Positions 52,182 through 61,328 of a DNA stretch of 64,000 nt are shown piece by piece (within the stretch, counting starts at the first letter, position 1; the number at the start of each line of letters is the position of its first letter). Position numbers and translations under genes: made by a program. The DNA comes from Microtetraspora sp. NBRC 13810 (GTDB lineage: Bacteria > Actinomycetota > Actinomycetes > Streptosporangiales > Streptosporangiaceae): positions 149,322 to 213,321 of the forward strand of contig NZ_BSRQ01000015.1 in the NCBI RefSeq assembly GCF_030268685.1, written 5' to 3'. The notes under the pieces were generated by a model, which saw only the letters and a program-made list of their open reading frames with translations, had not been told where the DNA came from and did no database searches.

Positions 52182-53387
52182 TCAGTGAGCTTCGGAGAGC
52201 AGCTTGGCCAGGCGGCCGACGCCCTCGGCGAGATCGTCGTCGCCCAGCGCGTAGGACAGCCGGAAGTAGCCCGGGGTGCCGAACGCCTCGCCCGGGACCA
52301 GGGCGACCTCGGCCTCCTCCAGGATCAGCTCGGCCAGCTCGGACGAGGTCTGCGGACGCCGGCCGCGCAGCTCCTTGCCCAGCAGCCCCTTGATCGACGG
52401 GTAGACGTAGAAGGCGCCGAACGGCTCGGGGCAGACCACGCCGGGGATGTCGTTGAGCATCCTGACGATCGTCTGGCGGCGGCGGTCGAACGCCTCGCGC
52501 ATCGCGGCGACGGCGGACAGGTCGCCGGAGACGGCGGCCAGCGCGGCGGCCTGGGCGACGTTGGAGACGTTGGACGTGGCGTGCGACTGGAGGTTGGTCG
52601 CGGCCTTCACGACGTCCTTGGGGCCGATCAGCCAGCCGACCCGCCAGCCGGTCATCGCGTAGGTCTTGGCGACGCCGTTCAGGACGACGACCCGGTCGCC
52701 CAGCTCGGGGACGGCGGTGGCGATGCTGGTGAAGCCGGCGTCGCCGTACACGAGGTGCTCGTAGATCTCGTCGGTGACGACCCACAGCTCGTGCTCGGCC
52801 GCCCAGCGGCCGATCTCCTCGACCTGCTCGCGGGAGTAGACCGCGCCGGTCGGGTTGGACGGGGAGACGAACAGCAGCGCCTTGGTGCGCTCGGTGCGGG
52901 CCGCCTCCAGCTGCTCCACGGACGCGAGGTAGCCGGTGGTCTCGTCGGTGACCACGTCGACCTGGACGCCGCCGGCCAGCTTGATCGCCTCGGGGTAGGT
53001 GGTCCAGTAGGGCGCGATGACCAGGACCTCGTCGCCCGGGTCGAGCAGCGTGGCGAACGCCTCGTACACGGCCTGCTTGCCGCCGTTGGTGACCAGCACC
53101 TGCGACGCGTCGACCGCGTAGCCCGAATCGCGCAGCGTCTTGTCCGCGATGGCCTGCTTCAGCTCGGGCAGGCCGCCGGCCGGCGTGTACTTGTGGAAAC
53201 GGGGCTCGGCGCAGGCCGCGACGGCCGCCTCCACGATGTAACCGGGCGTGGGGAAGTCGGGCTCGCCCGCGCCGAAGCCGATGACCGGACGTCCGGCCGC
53301 CTTCATGGCCTTTGCCTTGGCGTCCACGGCCAGAGTCGCGGACTCGGAGATCGCGGAGATGCGCGCTGAGATGCGAGGTCGGGTCAT
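52182..53387 (-). CDS. aspC: PLP-dependent aminotransferase (aspartate aminotransferase type)
   Basis: A 401-residue class I aminotransferase. It starts at ATG 53387 ([20 protein letters not shown] is the family N-terminus); ATG 53396 is possible. The PLP Lys is in [17 protein letters not shown]-binding Asp/Tyr in [13 protein letters not shown], and the substrate Arg in [12 protein letters not shown]. The family interconverts aspartate/oxaloacetate with glutamate/2-oxoglutarate. It is monocistronic and divergent from the tRNA-Trp/secE unit. Confidence 0.92.
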   Translation of the reverse strand: MTRPRISARISAISESATLAVDAKAKAMKAAGRPVIGFGAGEPDFPTPGYIVEAAVAACAEPRFHKYTPAGGLPELKQAIADKTLRDSGYAVDASQVLVTNGGKQAVYEAFATLLDPGDEVLVIAPYWTTYPEAIKLAGGVQVDVVTDETTGYLASVEQLEAARTERTKALLFVSPSNPTGAVYSREQVEEIGRWAAEHELWVVTDEIYEHLVYGDAGFTSIATAVPELGDRVVVLNGVAKTYAMTGWRVGWLIGPKDVVKAATNLQSHATSNVSNVAQAAALAAVSGDLSAVAAMREAFDRRRQTIVRMLNDIPGVVCPEPFGAFYVYPSIKGLLGKELRGRRPQTSSELAELILEEAEVALVPGEAFGTPGYFRLSYALGDDDLAEGVGRLAKLLSEAH

Positions 53388-53522
53388 GCCTCCCATGGTT
53401 ACAGACGGCCGGGGCTGCTACCGCCGGATATCCACGATCTGGACGAGCGCGTCGGAAAGGGGTGGTGACCTGCGTTGTCGCGGGGAACGAGCGGCCGGGG
53501 CCGCGCCGCCCGGGAGTTTCGG

Positions 53523-53552
53523 TTCGACGTGCGGGCCATTCACCCGTAGACT
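53523..53552 (+). promoter_or_regulatory. Candidate promoter with a leaderless mini-ORF
   Basis: TTCGAC (53523-53528) and TAGACT (53547-53552) are 18 bp apart. An ATG at 53558 lies where transcription should start and opens a 12-codon frame (MAEPQRVAAPAE). It is about 90 bp before tRNA-Trp. Both promoter and peptide are tentative. Confidence 0.35.
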
Positions 53553-53644
53553 TCGGCATGGCCGAGCCGCAGCGTGTCGCTGCACCGGCCGAGTGAGTCA
53601 CGGCTACACTTCGGCTAAGCCGGGGTATGGTTGGGTCACTACTT

Positions 53645-53717
53645 AGGGCACTAGCGCAATTGGTAGCGCACCGGTCTCCAAAACCGGCGGTTGGGGGTTC
53701 GAGTCCCTCGTGCCCTG
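53645..53717 (+). tRNA. trnW: tRNA-Trp (anticodon CCA)
   Basis: A 73-base cloverleaf. The acceptor stem pairs AGGGCAC with GTGCCCT, the D arm reads GCGC-AATTGGTA-GCGC, the anticodon stem CCGGT/ACCGG holds loop CTCCAAA with anticodon CCA, and the T arm contains TTCGAGT. CCA is not encoded; the discriminator is G. It lies 68 bp before secE, the usual actinobacterial order. TATGGT at 53626-53631 is a likely -10. Confidence 0.95.
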
Positions 53718-53784
53718 CGAGGAGCGGTCCGCGCGGCAGGCGTGATTAGCGCGCCGCAGGTTGCGACGGACACGATGAATTCGG

Positions 53785-54036
53785 GTGAGGACTGTGGCGA
53801 TCGACACGCGCGGCGAAACCTCCGACACGCCGAGCAGGGGGAAGAAGCGCACCACCCCCGCCCTCTTCTACCGCCAGGTTGTAGCGGAGCTGCGGAAGGT
53901 CATATGGCCGACGCGTAAGGATCTCATCACCTACACCACCGTCGTGCTCGTTTTCGTGTTGATCATGGTGGCAATCGTGACCGCGCTAGACTTCGTGCTT
54001 ACGGAGGGTGTGCTGGTGATTTTCGGCGGTTCCTGA
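53785..54036 (+). CDS. secE: Protein translocase subunit SecE
   Basis: An 83-residue single-spanning subunit of the Sec translocon. The conserved cytoplasmic element [20 protein letters not shown] precedes the helix [20 protein letters not shown]. An N-terminal polar extension of about 27 residues is typical of actinobacteria. GTG 53785 is used; GTG 53794 is an alternative. Position between tRNA-Trp and nusG is the conserved order. Confidence 0.95.
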   Translation: MRTVAIDTRGETSDTPSRGKKRTTPALFYRQVVAELRKVIWPTRKDLITYTTVVLVFVLIMVAIVTALDFVLTEGVLVIFGGS

Positions 54037-54100
54037 GCCGAGATCGACGGCATCGCCCGCCGGTGCCGCCAGTCCATTCGACGAAAGAGAAAGAGTCACC

Positions 54101-54910
54101 GTGTCCGAGTCCCCACTGTCGGCCGGCGAGTCCCGCGAAGAGTGGGAAAGCGAGCCGGACAAGGCGGCCGAGGCCGCCGACGAGGCCCTTGCCGCCGAGA
54201 CCGACTCCACCGTCTTCGAGTCCGACGAGGATGACGACGACGAGCAGTTCACGGAGTCCGACGAAGCCGCCGAGGCCGCCGAGACTCCGGCCGTTGACGA
54301 AGACGGTGACGTCCTGCCCGATGTCGACCCGGTTGAGGAGTTCAAGCGCCAGATGCGCGGCCTCCCGGGCGAGTGGTATGTCATCCACTCCTACGCGGGC
54401 TACGAGAACCGGGTGAAGTCCAACATCGAGAGCCGTACCGGGTCTCTCAACATGGAGGACTACATCTTCCAGGTCGAGGTGCCCACGCACACCGTGACCG
54501 AGTTCAAGAGCGGCAAGAAGGTGCCGGTCAAGGAGCGCGTGCTGCCCGGCTACGTGCTGGTCCGGATGGACCTGAGCGACGAGTCCTGGGCCGCGGTGCG
54601 GAACACGCCCGGCGTGACCGGGTTCGTGGGCCTGTCCAACAAGCCCAGCCCGCTGAGCCTCGACGAGGTCGCCAAGCTGCTCGCGCCCGAGCCGGCCGAG
54701 GAGACCAAGAAGTCCTCCGCCAAGACCGCCGCCGCCACCGTCGACTTCGAGATCGGCGAGTCCGTCACGGTCATGGACGGCCCGTTCGCCACGCTGCCCG
54801 CCACGGTCAGCGAGATCAGCGCGGAGTCGCAGAAGCTCAAGGTGCTGGTGTCGATCTTCGGCCGCGAGACCCCGGTGGAGCTGTCGTTCAACCAGGTCTC
54901 GAAGATCTGA
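54101..54910 (+). CDS. nusG: Transcription termination/antitermination protein NusG
   Basis: A 269-residue NusG. About 85 acidic residues at the N-terminus ([34 protein letters not shown]) precede the NGN domain ([37 protein letters not shown]) and a C-terminal KOW domain ([21 protein letters not shown]). The acidic extension is common in actinobacteria. It couples RNA polymerase with Rho and ribosomes. GTG 54101 is the start, 64 bp after secE. Confidence 0.95.
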   Translation: MSESPLSAGESREEWESEPDKAAEAADEALAAETDSTVFESDEDDDDEQFTESDEAAEAAETPAVDEDGDVLPDVDPVEEFKRQMRGLPGEWYVIHSYAGYENRVKSNIESRTGSLNMEDYIFQVEVPTHTVTEFKSGKKVPVKERVLPGYVLVRMDLSDESWAAVRNTPGVTGFVGLSNKPSPLSLDEVAKLLAPEPAEETKKSSAKTAAATVDFEIGESVTVMDGPFATLPATVSEISAESQKLKVLVSIFGRETPVELSFNQVSKI

Positions 54911-54935
54911 GGGCACGCATACACTGGTTAGTCGT

Positions 54936-54991
54936 CCCCACGGTCACGTGGGGGATGAGCCCTGGTTTCGGCACGTCGTGCGTCAGGGCTC
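54936..54991 (+). promoter_or_regulatory. Structured leader of rplK
   Basis: Two hairpins lie in the 111 bp before rplK. CCCCACG/CGTGGGG (54936-54953) has a 4-base loop; GAGCCCTG/CAGGGCTC (54957-54991) encloses an inner GCAC-GTC-GTGC stem. GGGGATGAGCCC between them loosely resembles L1-binding elements of rRNA mimics. L1 autoregulation of the L11-L1 mRNA is known in bacteria; its use here is inferred. Confidence 0.45.
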
Positions 54992-55021
54992 TTGTTCCAA
55001 AAAGGACCCGGAGAAGGACAC

Positions 55022-55453
55022 ATGCCTCCAAAGAAGAAAATTGCGGCTCTGGTCAAGGTCCAGCTCCCCGCTGGCCAGGCCACGCCCGCGCCGCCGGTCG
55101 GTACCGCCCTCGGTCCGCACGGTGTCAACATCATGGACTTCGTGAAGCAGTACAACGCTGCCACCGAGGCCCAGCGGGGCAACATCATCCCCGTCGAGAT
55201 CACCATCTTCGAAGACCGCAGCTTCACCTTCATCACCAAGACGCCGCCGGCGCCTGAGCTGATCAAGAAGGCCATCGGTCTGGACAAGGGCAGCGCCAAC
55301 CCGCACCGCGACAAGGTGGGCAAGCTCACCAAGGAGCAGCTGCGGCAGATCGCCGAGACCAAGATGCAGGACCTCAACGCCAACGACATCGAGGCGGCCG
55401 AGAAGATCATCGCGGGCACCGCCCGTTCGATGGGCATCACCGTCGCCGACTGA
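55022..55453 (+). CDS. rplK: 50S ribosomal protein L11
   Basis: A 143-residue L11, binding the GTPase centre of 23S rRNA. ATG 55022 gives the standard start [29 protein letters not shown] lies just before it. The [16 protein letters not shown] and [17 protein letters not shown] motifs (thiostrepton-binding and GTPase-associated domain) are clear. It is co-transcribed with rplA 74 bp downstream. Confidence 0.97.
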   Translation: MPPKKKIAALVKVQLPAGQATPAPPVGTALGPHGVNIMDFVKQYNAATEAQRGNIIPVEITIFEDRSFTFITKTPPAPELIKKAIGLDKGSANPHRDKVGKLTKEQLRQIAETKMQDLNANDIEAAEKIIAGTARSMGITVAD

Positions 55454-55527
55454 GGCGGCCCCACCAGCCCAGTGGGAGGGCCGTGCGCCGGCCCGCACCA
55501 CGAGCACTCGTACAACAGGAGTGAGCA

Positions 55528-56244
55528 GTGAAGCGCAGCAAGTCCCACCGCGACGCGACGAGCAGGATCGACCGCGAGCGGCTGTACACCCCCTCCGAGG
55601 CCGCCGTGTTGGCCAAGGAGACCTCGGTCACCAAGTTCGACGCCACGGTCGAGGTCGCCCTCCGGCTGGGTGTCGACCCCCGCAAGGCCGACCAGATGGT
55701 GCGTGGCACCGTCAACCTCCCGCACGGCACCGGCAAGACCGCCCGGGTCCTGGTCTTCGCGACCGGTGACCGTGCCGAGGAGGCCCGCCAGGCGGGCGCC
55801 GACATCGTGGGCGCCGACGAGCTGATCGAAGAGATCGCCAAGGGCCAGCGGCTCAACGAGTTCGACGCGGTCGTCGCGACCCCCGACCTCATGGGCAAGG
55901 TCGGCCGCCTGGGCCGCGTGCTCGGCCCCCGTGGCCTGATGCCGAACCCCAAGACCGGCACCGTCACCCCGGCTGTCGGCAAGGCCGTGACCGAGATCAA
56001 GGGCGGCAAGATCGAGTTCCGTGTCGACCGGCACGCGAACCTGCACTTCATCATCGGCAAGTCGTCCTTCAGCGAGCGCCAGCTCGTCGAGAACTACGCC
56101 GCCGCGCTGGACGAGGTGCTCCGTCTCAAGCCGTCCGCCGCCAAGGGCCGCTACCTCAAGAAGGTCACCTTCGCCACGTCGATGGGCCCGGGCATCCCGG
56201 TCGACCCCAACCTGACGCGGGCGCTGACCGAGGTCGAGGCCTGA
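55528..56244 (+). CDS. rplA: 50S ribosomal protein L1
   Basis: A 238-residue L1 that forms the mobile L1 stalk and in many bacteria represses its own operon. GTG 55528 follows ACAGGAGTG. Characteristic segments are [20 protein letters not shown] and the central [18 protein letters not shown], with [21 protein letters not shown] strong terminator lies 15 bp after its stop. Confidence 0.97.
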   Translation: MKRSKSHRDATSRIDRERLYTPSEAAVLAKETSVTKFDATVEVALRLGVDPRKADQMVRGTVNLPHGTGKTARVLVFATGDRAEEARQAGADIVGADELIEEIAKGQRLNEFDAVVATPDLMGKVGRLGRVLGPRGLMPNPKTGTVTPAVGKAVTEIKGGKIEFRVDRHANLHFIIGKSSFSERQLVENYAAALDEVLRLKPSAAKGRYLKKVTFATSMGPGIPVDPNLTRALTEVEA

Positions 56245-56258
56245 CCCTTCGGGTGTGA

Positions 56259-56294
56259 GAAAACCCCCGCCGTCTTTCGACGGCGGGGGTTTTC
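56259..56294 (+). terminator. Intrinsic terminator of the rplK-rplA operon
   Basis: A 16-bp stem (outer G-C, then AAAACCCCCGCCGTC with GACGGCGGGGGTTTT) with TTTC loop, ending in four Ts. It is a canonical intrinsic terminator by sequence. Confidence 0.95.
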
Positions 56295-56472
56295 GTTTCA
56301 CCCCTAAGGGCGTTTTGTCAGCTTTTGTCCGGTTCATTTCTGGGTCGCATAGAGATGGACGGTCAGGGTAAACCCCGGGAAATCACCGATAAGACGGCGG
56401 ATCGCATCACAGGCCCGCTCCGCCCACGTAGTGTCAGGGTCATAGACGGGGATATGAAGGGACACTGAGGCA

Positions 56473-57297
56473 ATGCGCCGAATCACTCTCGCGATCGCGG
56501 CCACGGGAACGGCGGCCGCTCTCGCTCTCACGGGCTGCGGCTCATCGAGCCAGCCGCTCGGCAACGTTCAGCTGGCGGCGGCCGAGGCCATCCAGCAGAG
56601 CGCACAGCAGGCCGCAGCCGTCACCAGCTACACCGTCGACGCCGTGGCCGACTTCTCCGGCCAGGAGGGCAACGGCAAGGTCCAGGGCCGCATGGTCTAC
56701 CAGCGCGAGCCGCTCGCCGCCGACGTGACGCTGAACACCGTCAACTTCGCCGGGCGTGACCTCCCCGGCGGGGTGCGCGCGGTCCTGACCGGTGACACGG
56801 TCTACGTCAACGTGGAGGCGCTCAAGACGCTCGTCGGCGCCTCCAAGCCATGGATCAAGGCGTCCGTCTCCGACCTGGACTCCTCCGGCCAGGCGCAGGC
56901 CAGGGACGTGCTGGCCAACATCCAGCAGTTCGACCTCGCCGGCGCGGTCAAGATGGCGACCACGTCGGACGACGTCAAGGCGGTCGGCACCGAGACCGTC
57001 GGAGGAGTGGAGACCACCCACTACTCGGGCACCTTCCCGGTGAACGAGGCGCTGGCCCAGCTCGACCCCGAGCACCGGGAGCGCGCCCAGGCCGACATGG
57101 GCTCGGTCAAGGACATGAAGTTCGACCTGTGGGCCGACGCCCAGAGCCTGCCCCGCAAGATCACCATGAGCGGCAAGGCGGACGGCGGCTCGTTCGACGC
57201 CACCATGCTGTTCAAGGGCTTCAACGAGCCCGTCCAGATCACCGCGCCGCCCGCGGCCGAGGTGGGAGAGCTGCCCCGGCACACCACCACCGGCTGA
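56473..57297 (+). CDS. LppX/LprG-type lipoprotein
   Basis: A 274-residue lipoprotein with lipobox ALTGC (Cys22). The mature domain (SYTVDAVADFSGQEGNGKVQGRMVY, VNVEALKTLVGASKPWI, KFDLWADAQSLPRKITM) resembles the LppX/LprAFG family, which bind lipids or acylated glycolipids between membrane and cell wall. It stands alone between rplA and rplJ. Its ligand is unknown. Confidence 0.85.
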   Translation: MRRITLAIAATGTAAALALTGCGSSSQPLGNVQLAAAEAIQQSAQQAAAVTSYTVDAVADFSGQEGNGKVQGRMVYQREPLAADVTLNTVNFAGRDLPGGVRAVLTGDTVYVNVEALKTLVGASKPWIKASVSDLDSSGQAQARDVLANIQQFDLAGAVKMATTSDDVKAVGTETVGGVETTHYSGTFPVNEALAQLDPEHRERAQADMGSVKDMKFDLWADAQSLPRKITMSGKADGGSFDATMLFKGFNEPVQITAPPAAEVGELPRHTTTG

Positions 57298-57309
57298 TCC
57301 CGTCGCCTG

Positions 57310-57345
57310 CCGCCGGGTTCCCGCCACGGGCTGGGAACCCGGCGG
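57310..57345 (+). terminator. Terminator of the lipoprotein gene
   Basis: A 13-bp stem (57310-57322 with 57333-57345; core GCCGGGTTCCC/GGGAACCCGGC) with 10-base loop, 12 bp after the lipoprotein stop. It has no T-run and abuts the putative -35 of the rplJ promoter. Confidence 0.8.
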
Positions 57346-57586
57346 TTCGCATTCTGTGGCCCGGTCGAGTACTCTCTTGAATGCCGAAGACCGCCGGTCG
57401 TCGCCGGGTTCATCATGGCCCGGTGACCGAAGGATTCACGCGAGTGGACGACCAGCGTAGGTGATGCGAGTTTCCCCGTGGGTGACGCCGGTGCGTTCAT
57501 CCCGATGAGAGCCCCGCGCGCCTGCGCCGGGGCTTGTTTCTTGTGTGGAGCTCTCCTTCGCCGGCGGCACATCTGGAAGGAGGCCC
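57346..57586 (+). promoter_or_regulatory. rplJ promoter and L10 leader
   Basis: TTCGCA (57346-57351) and TACTCT (57370-57375), 18 bp apart, form a likely promoter, giving a leader of about 205 bases. It has the layout of an L10 leader that binds the L10-L7/L12 complex. A hairpin AGCCCCG/CGGGGCT (57510-57534) followed by TGTTTC lies near its end. The assignment is from position and shape. Confidence 0.6.
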
Positions 57587-58150
57587 ATGGCGAGGGCAGA
57601 CAAGGCAGCGGCTGTAGCCGAGCTCAAGAGCGACTTCGACGCTTCGAGCGCTGCCGTTCTGACCGAATACCGCGGTCTCACCGTCGCTCAGCTCAAGGAG
57701 CTGCGCGTTTCACTCGGTGGGAATGCGAAGTTCGCCGTGGTGAAGAACACGCTGACGAAGATCGCGGCCAATCAGGCCGGGATCTCCGCCCTGGACGACC
57801 TGCTCGCGGGTCCGTCCGCGATCGCGTTCGTCAAGGGCGACGTGGTCGAGGCCGCCAAGGGCCTGCGTGACTTCGCCAAGGCCAATCCCCTCCTGGTCAT
57901 CAAGGGCGGTGTCCTCGACGGCAAGTCGATGACCCCGACCGAGATCACCAAGCTTGCCGACCTTGAGTCGCGCGAGGTCCTCCTCGCGAAGCTGGCCGGT
58001 GCGATGAAGGCGAAGATGGGCCACGCGGCCGCCGTCTTCAACGCGCTGCCCACCAACATGGCTCAGCTCGCCGAGGCCCTGCGCGTCAAGCGCGAGGACG
58101 GCGAGGGCGCTCCCGCGAGCGCCGCCGAGGGCGAGAGCGCCGGCGAGTAG
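57587..58150 (+). CDS. rplJ: 50S ribosomal protein L10
   Basis: A 187-residue L10 that anchors L7/L12 dimers on the stalk. ATG 57587 is chosen because GGAAGGAGG lies just upstream and [17 protein letters not shown] is the usual start. [16 protein letters not shown] and [13 protein letters not shown] are conserved rRNA-binding elements. An Ala/Gly/Glu tail ([16 protein letters not shown]) is typical of actinobacteria. rplL follows after 70 bp. Confidence 0.96.
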   Translation: MARADKAAAVAELKSDFDASSAAVLTEYRGLTVAQLKELRVSLGGNAKFAVVKNTLTKIAANQAGISALDDLLAGPSAIAFVKGDVVEAAKGLRDFAKANPLLVIKGGVLDGKSMTPTEITKLADLESREVLLAKLAGAMKAKMGHAAAVFNALPTNMAQLAEALRVKREDGEGAPASAAEGESAGE

Positions 58151-58220
58151 GTCCCGGGGATTGCTGCGCACACCGCGGTCCCAGTTCTTTGATTTCTAAG
58201 ATCCACACGGAGGAACCATC

Positions 58221-58613
58221 ATGGCGAAGCTCACCACCGACGAGCTGCTCGACGCTTTCAAGGAGATGACCCTCCTTGAGCTGTCCGGGTTCGTGAAGCA
58301 GTTCGAGGAAGTCTTCGACGTCAAGGCCGCCGCCCCGGTCGCCGTCGCGGCCGCCCCGGCCGCCGGTGGTGCCGGTGGCGCCGCCGAGGAGGTCGAGGAG
58401 CAGGACGAGTTCGACGTCATCCTCGAGGCTGCCGGCGACAAGAAGATCCAGGTCATCAAGGAGGTTCGCGCCCTGACGAGCCTCGGCCTCAAGGAGGCCA
58501 AGGACCTGGTCGACGGCGCGCCCAAGCCGCTGCTCGAGAAGGTCAACAAGGAGGCCGCGGAGAAGGCCAAGGCGCAGCTCGAGGGCGCCGGCGCCACCGT
58601 CACCGTCAAGTGA
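58221..58613 (+). CDS. rplL: 50S ribosomal protein L7/L12
   Basis: A 130-residue stalk protein. N-terminal [22 protein letters not shown] binds L10; an Ala/Pro/Gly-rich hinge follows; the C-terminal domain ([39 protein letters not shown]) recruits translation factors. AGGAACC precedes ATG 58221. A terminator follows directly. Confidence 0.97.
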   Translation: MAKLTTDELLDAFKEMTLLELSGFVKQFEEVFDVKAAAPVAVAAAPAAGGAGGAAEEVEEQDEFDVILEAAGDKKIQVIKEVRALTSLGLKEAKDLVDGAPKPLLEKVNKEAAEKAKAQLEGAGATVTVK

Positions 58614-58632
58614 CGCTCTAAACAGCCCACGG

Positions 58633-58673
58633 AAAAGGGCGGTCCACCCAGGTGCCGGGTGGCCGCCCTTTTT
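58633..58673 (+). terminator. Intrinsic terminator after rplL
   Basis: The arms AAAAGGGCGG-T-CCACCC and GGGTGG-CCGCCCTTTTT pair with one bulged T, forming a stem of about 16 bp with a 7-base loop, ending in five Ts. It lies 20 bp after the rplL stop. Confidence 0.9.
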
Positions 58674-58799
58674 CCATGCCCTTCCGTGCCCGCCCTCCTC
58701 TCCGCCGGCCGGAGCCGATTTACGGGAACTCCGGTAGGGGAATTGGGGCCCGAAGTAAAGTGCACTCTAAGCGAAGCCGCTGTTGCTTGGAGTGATGGC

Positions 58800-60041
58800 A
58801 TGGGCGTCGAGGTCGTGATCGAGGGGTTGACCAGGTCGTTCGGGCGGCAGGTCATCTGGGAGGACGTGTCGCTCACCCTTCCCGCGGGGGCGATCTCGGC
58901 ACTGCTCGGGCCGTCCGGCGCCGGTAAGACGGTCTTCCTGCGGACGCTGGTCAGATCGCTGCGGCCGGATCGGGGCCGCATCCTCGTCGACGGGCGCGAC
59001 CTGACCGGCTACGACGAGCCCGAGATCAGGCGGCTGTTCGGCGTGCTGTTCCAGGACGGTGCCCTGCCGGGGGCCGTGAGCCTGTACGACAACCTCGCCC
59101 GCCCGCTGCGCGAGCACACCGGCCGCACCGAGGCCGTGATCCGCCGGACCGTGATGGAGAAGCTGGAGCTCGTCGGGCTCCTCGGCGCCGAGGGCAAGCT
59201 GCCGGGGGAGATCTCGCCGGGGATGCGCAAGAGGGCCGGCCTGGCGCGGGCGCTGATCCTCGACCCGGAGATCGTCCTGTGCGACGAGCCCGTGCTGGGG
59301 CTCGACCGGGTCCGCACCGCCTATCTGAACCAGCTCATCGTGGACCTCAACGCCGCGACCGCGGCCACCTTCCTCATCCTCACCCACGACGTCGCCACCG
59401 CCCGTACCGTCCCCGACGACATCGGCCTGCTCTTCCGGCGCGAGCTGGTCATGTTCGGCCCCAGGGAGAAGCTCCTCTCCTGCGACGAGCCCCTCGTCCG
59501 CTGGCTCCTCGACGCGCGCCGGACGGCGGGGCAGGGGGACGCGGCGGCCCGCCCGGGGCGGGCCGCCGGGGCGCACAGAAGGCGCGAGCCGGGCGCCGCC
59601 CGCGGTGCGGGGAACGCGGGGCCGTGGGGTGCGGGTGACGGTGCGGGGGACGCGGGGCCGTGGGGTGCGGGTGACGGTGCGGGGGACGCGGGACCGTGGG
59701 GTGCGGGTGACGGTGCGGGGGCCGCCGGAGCGCGCCGGATGGGCGACGGGGGAGCGCGTGCGGCGGGGGACACGGCGCCGGGCAGGGCGGCACTGGACGC
59801 GGTGGCCCGCGGGGCGGAGGCGGGGCCGTACGGGGGCGAGCAGGGGCGGCTGGCGCCGATTCCGCCGCAGCTCATGCCGAGCGGCGGGCGCATGCGCCGC
59901 ACCCAGCGTCCGCCCGGCGCCTGGCTGGCCGCCAACAAGGTGGTCCCGCCGCCCGGCTCCTTCGTGGACGAGCGCGGCCGTGACTGGCTCAAGGAGTATC
60001 CCCGCCTCTTCGCCGCGGGGACGTACGCCCCCGAGTGGTGA
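58800..60041 (+). CDS. Mkl/MceG-like ABC ATPase with repeat-bearing C-terminal extension
   Basis: A 413-residue ATPase. ATG 58800 has GGAG 7 bases upstream. Walker A is GPSGAGKTV, the signature variant ISPGMRKRAGLARAL, Walker B VLCDEPVLGLD and the switch His LILTHDVATA. This is the Mkl/MceG/MlaF group that powers Mce lipid importers; mkl also lies between rplL and rpoB in Mycobacterium tuberculosis. A C-terminal extension of about 160 residues contains three 12-residue repeats (272-307) and ends in a conserved-looking RDWLKEYPRLFAAG. No permease or Mce protein gene is adjacent, so it probably serves Mce systems elsewhere. Confidence 0.88.
   Translation: MGVEVVIEGLTRSFGRQVIWEDVSLTLPAGAISALLGPSGAGKTVFLRTLVRSLRPDRGRILVDGRDLTGYDEPEIRRLFGVLFQDGALPGAVSLYDNLARPLREHTGRTEAVIRRTVMEKLELVGLLGAEGKLPGEISPGMRKRAGLARALILDPEIVLCDEPVLGLDRVRTAYLNQLIVDLNAATAATFLILTHDVATARTVPDDIGLLFRRELVMFGPREKLLSCDEPLVRWLLDARRTAGQGDAAARPGRAAGAHRRREPGAARGAGNAGPWGAGDGAGDAGPWGAGDGAGDAGPWGAGDGAGAAGARRMGDGGARAAGDTAPGRAALDAVARGAEAGPYGGEQGRLAPIPPQLMPSGGRMRRTQRPPGAWLAANKVVPPPGSFVDERGRDWLKEYPRLFAAGTYAPEW
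59613..59720 (+). repeat. Three tandem 36-bp repeats within the Mkl-like gene
   Basis: Three units (59613-59648, 59649-59684, 59685-59720) encode (N/D)AGPWGAGDGAG three times. The nucleotide copies are almost identical, suggesting recent expansion. They lie in the predicted disordered C-terminal extension. Confidence 0.93.
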
Positions 60042-60300
60042 CCCGTTCCGTAGACCGGACGCCGCGCGACGGATCGTGATGCCCTGTCGGTGATCTCCGG
60101 GCCGAATCGGGGCTAGATGATCTACGGGCCGGGTTATGATCCGGCGACTGGAGGGCATACCGGCGTGCGCGGCATCGGTCGTGCGGCGCGGGAACGCGTG
60201 TCCGGTGACCAGGCGAGGGGAGAGAACGCATGGCATTCGCTGCCGCTCGGCCCGTTCCCCGGTTGACCGTGCCCGGGAGGGGTTCGCCGGGGCAGTCCTT

Positions 60301-60780
60301 ATGAGGGCGCTCGTGCTCGGCGTGCTGTGCGTCCTGGCGGCGGTGGCGGGCGGTCTCGGTTACCTGGTCAGCGGCGACCTGCGGGCCGCCCAGGCGGTCA
60401 CGGACGATCGGCGCGCGGCCGTGCGGGCGGCGTCGGGCCACGCGGTGAACCTGCTGTCGGTGAGCCACGAGAGCGTGGACACCGACATCGGCCGGCTGCT
60501 CGACACCTCGACCGGCGCGGCCAGGGCCGGTTACGTGCGCGACGCGCCGGGGCTGAAGGAGACCACGGTGCGGGACAAGGTCATGCAGACCGGGGTGCTC
60601 CGCGCGGCGGGGCTGGTCTCCCTGCGCGGGAACAGCGCCCGGGTGCTGGTGGTCGCCGACGTGGTGATCCGCTGGGAGGACTCCGAGACGCCCGCCCAGG
60701 AGCGGTTCCACCGCTGGCGGATGGACCTCGCCAGGGTCGGGGGCGTGTGGCTGGTGTCGCAGGCGGAGCAGGTGCCGTGA
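60301..60780 (+). CDS. Mce-associated membrane protein (first)
   Basis: A 159-residue protein with an N-terminal helix (LVLGVLCVLAAVAGGLGYLV) and a NTF2-like extracytoplasmic domain (AVNLLSVSHESVDTDIGRLLD, VLVVADVVIRWEDSE, FHRWRMDLARVGGVWLVSQ). This is the layout of Mce-associated (Mas) proteins. ATG 60301 is the best start, though the ribosome site is weak. Its stop overlaps the start of a second Mas-like gene (GTGA at 60777-60780). Confidence 0.82.
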   Translation: MRALVLGVLCVLAAVAGGLGYLVSGDLRAAQAVTDDRRAAVRAASGHAVNLLSVSHESVDTDIGRLLDTSTGAARAGYVRDAPGLKETTVRDKVMQTGVLRAAGLVSLRGNSARVLVVADVVIRWEDSETPAQERFHRWRMDLARVGGVWLVSQAEQVP

Positions 60781-61328
60781 GCCGGCAGGAGGCGCGGCGG
60801 AGGGCACGGTCGCGGTCGCGGCTGTTCAAGGCCACGGTGGCCCTGCTCACCCTCGTGGTGCTGGGCCTCGCCGGGGTCGCGATCGTGGGGTACGCCAACC
60901 TGCGCTGGATGCGGGCGAGCGACGCGGCGGGGACCGAGGCGCTGGCCACCGCGCGGGCTGTCGCCGTGGACATGCTTTCGTACAACCACGCGACGATCGA
61001 GGAGGATCTCGCCCGCGCCGAGAGTTACACCACAGGGGAACTCACCGATCACTACCAACGGCTGTCCGAAACCCTGGTTCCGAGTGCGAAACGGCAACAG
61101 GCCGTGCAGCAGGCGTCGGTGGTGGACGCGGCGGTCGAGGCGGCCGAGCCGGACCGGGTACGGGTGGTCCTGTTCGTGAACATGTCCGTGACGAGGGTGG
61201 TCTCGGGGGAGCCGGAGCCCCGGACGGAGGCCAGCCAGAGCCGTGCCAGGTTTGTCATGGTCAAAGAGGATTCGCGGTGGCTCGTGGCGGAGCTGTCCAC
61301 CTTGCTGGGTAGCGTCCCGTCGGAGTGA
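60777..61328 (+). CDS. Mce-associated membrane protein (second)
   Basis: A 183-residue relative of the preceding protein, translationally coupled to it. A basic tail (SRQEARRRARSRSRLFK) is followed by a helix (ATVALLTLVVLGLAGVAIVGY) and a domain with VDMLSYNHATIEEDLARAES, VLFVNMSVTRVVSGEPEPRT and ARFVMVKEDSRWLVAEL. Mas proteins stabilise Mce lipid importers in mycobacteria. Here the pair follows an Mkl-like ATPase but no mce genes, so they probably act with a system encoded elsewhere. Confidence 0.82.
   Translation: MSRQEARRRARSRSRLFKATVALLTLVVLGLAGVAIVGYANLRWMRASDAAGTEALATARAVAVDMLSYNHATIEEDLARAESYTTGELTDHYQRLSETLVPSAKRQQAVQQASVVDAAVEAAEPDRVRVVLFVNMSVTRVVSGEPEPRTEASQSRARFVMVKEDSRWLVAELSTLLGSVPSE

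Noticed and set aside
60136..60300. Earlier start for the first Mce-associated protein
   Set aside because: It adds 55 Arg/Cys-rich residues before the membrane helix, lacks a ribosome site and does not fit the family layout.
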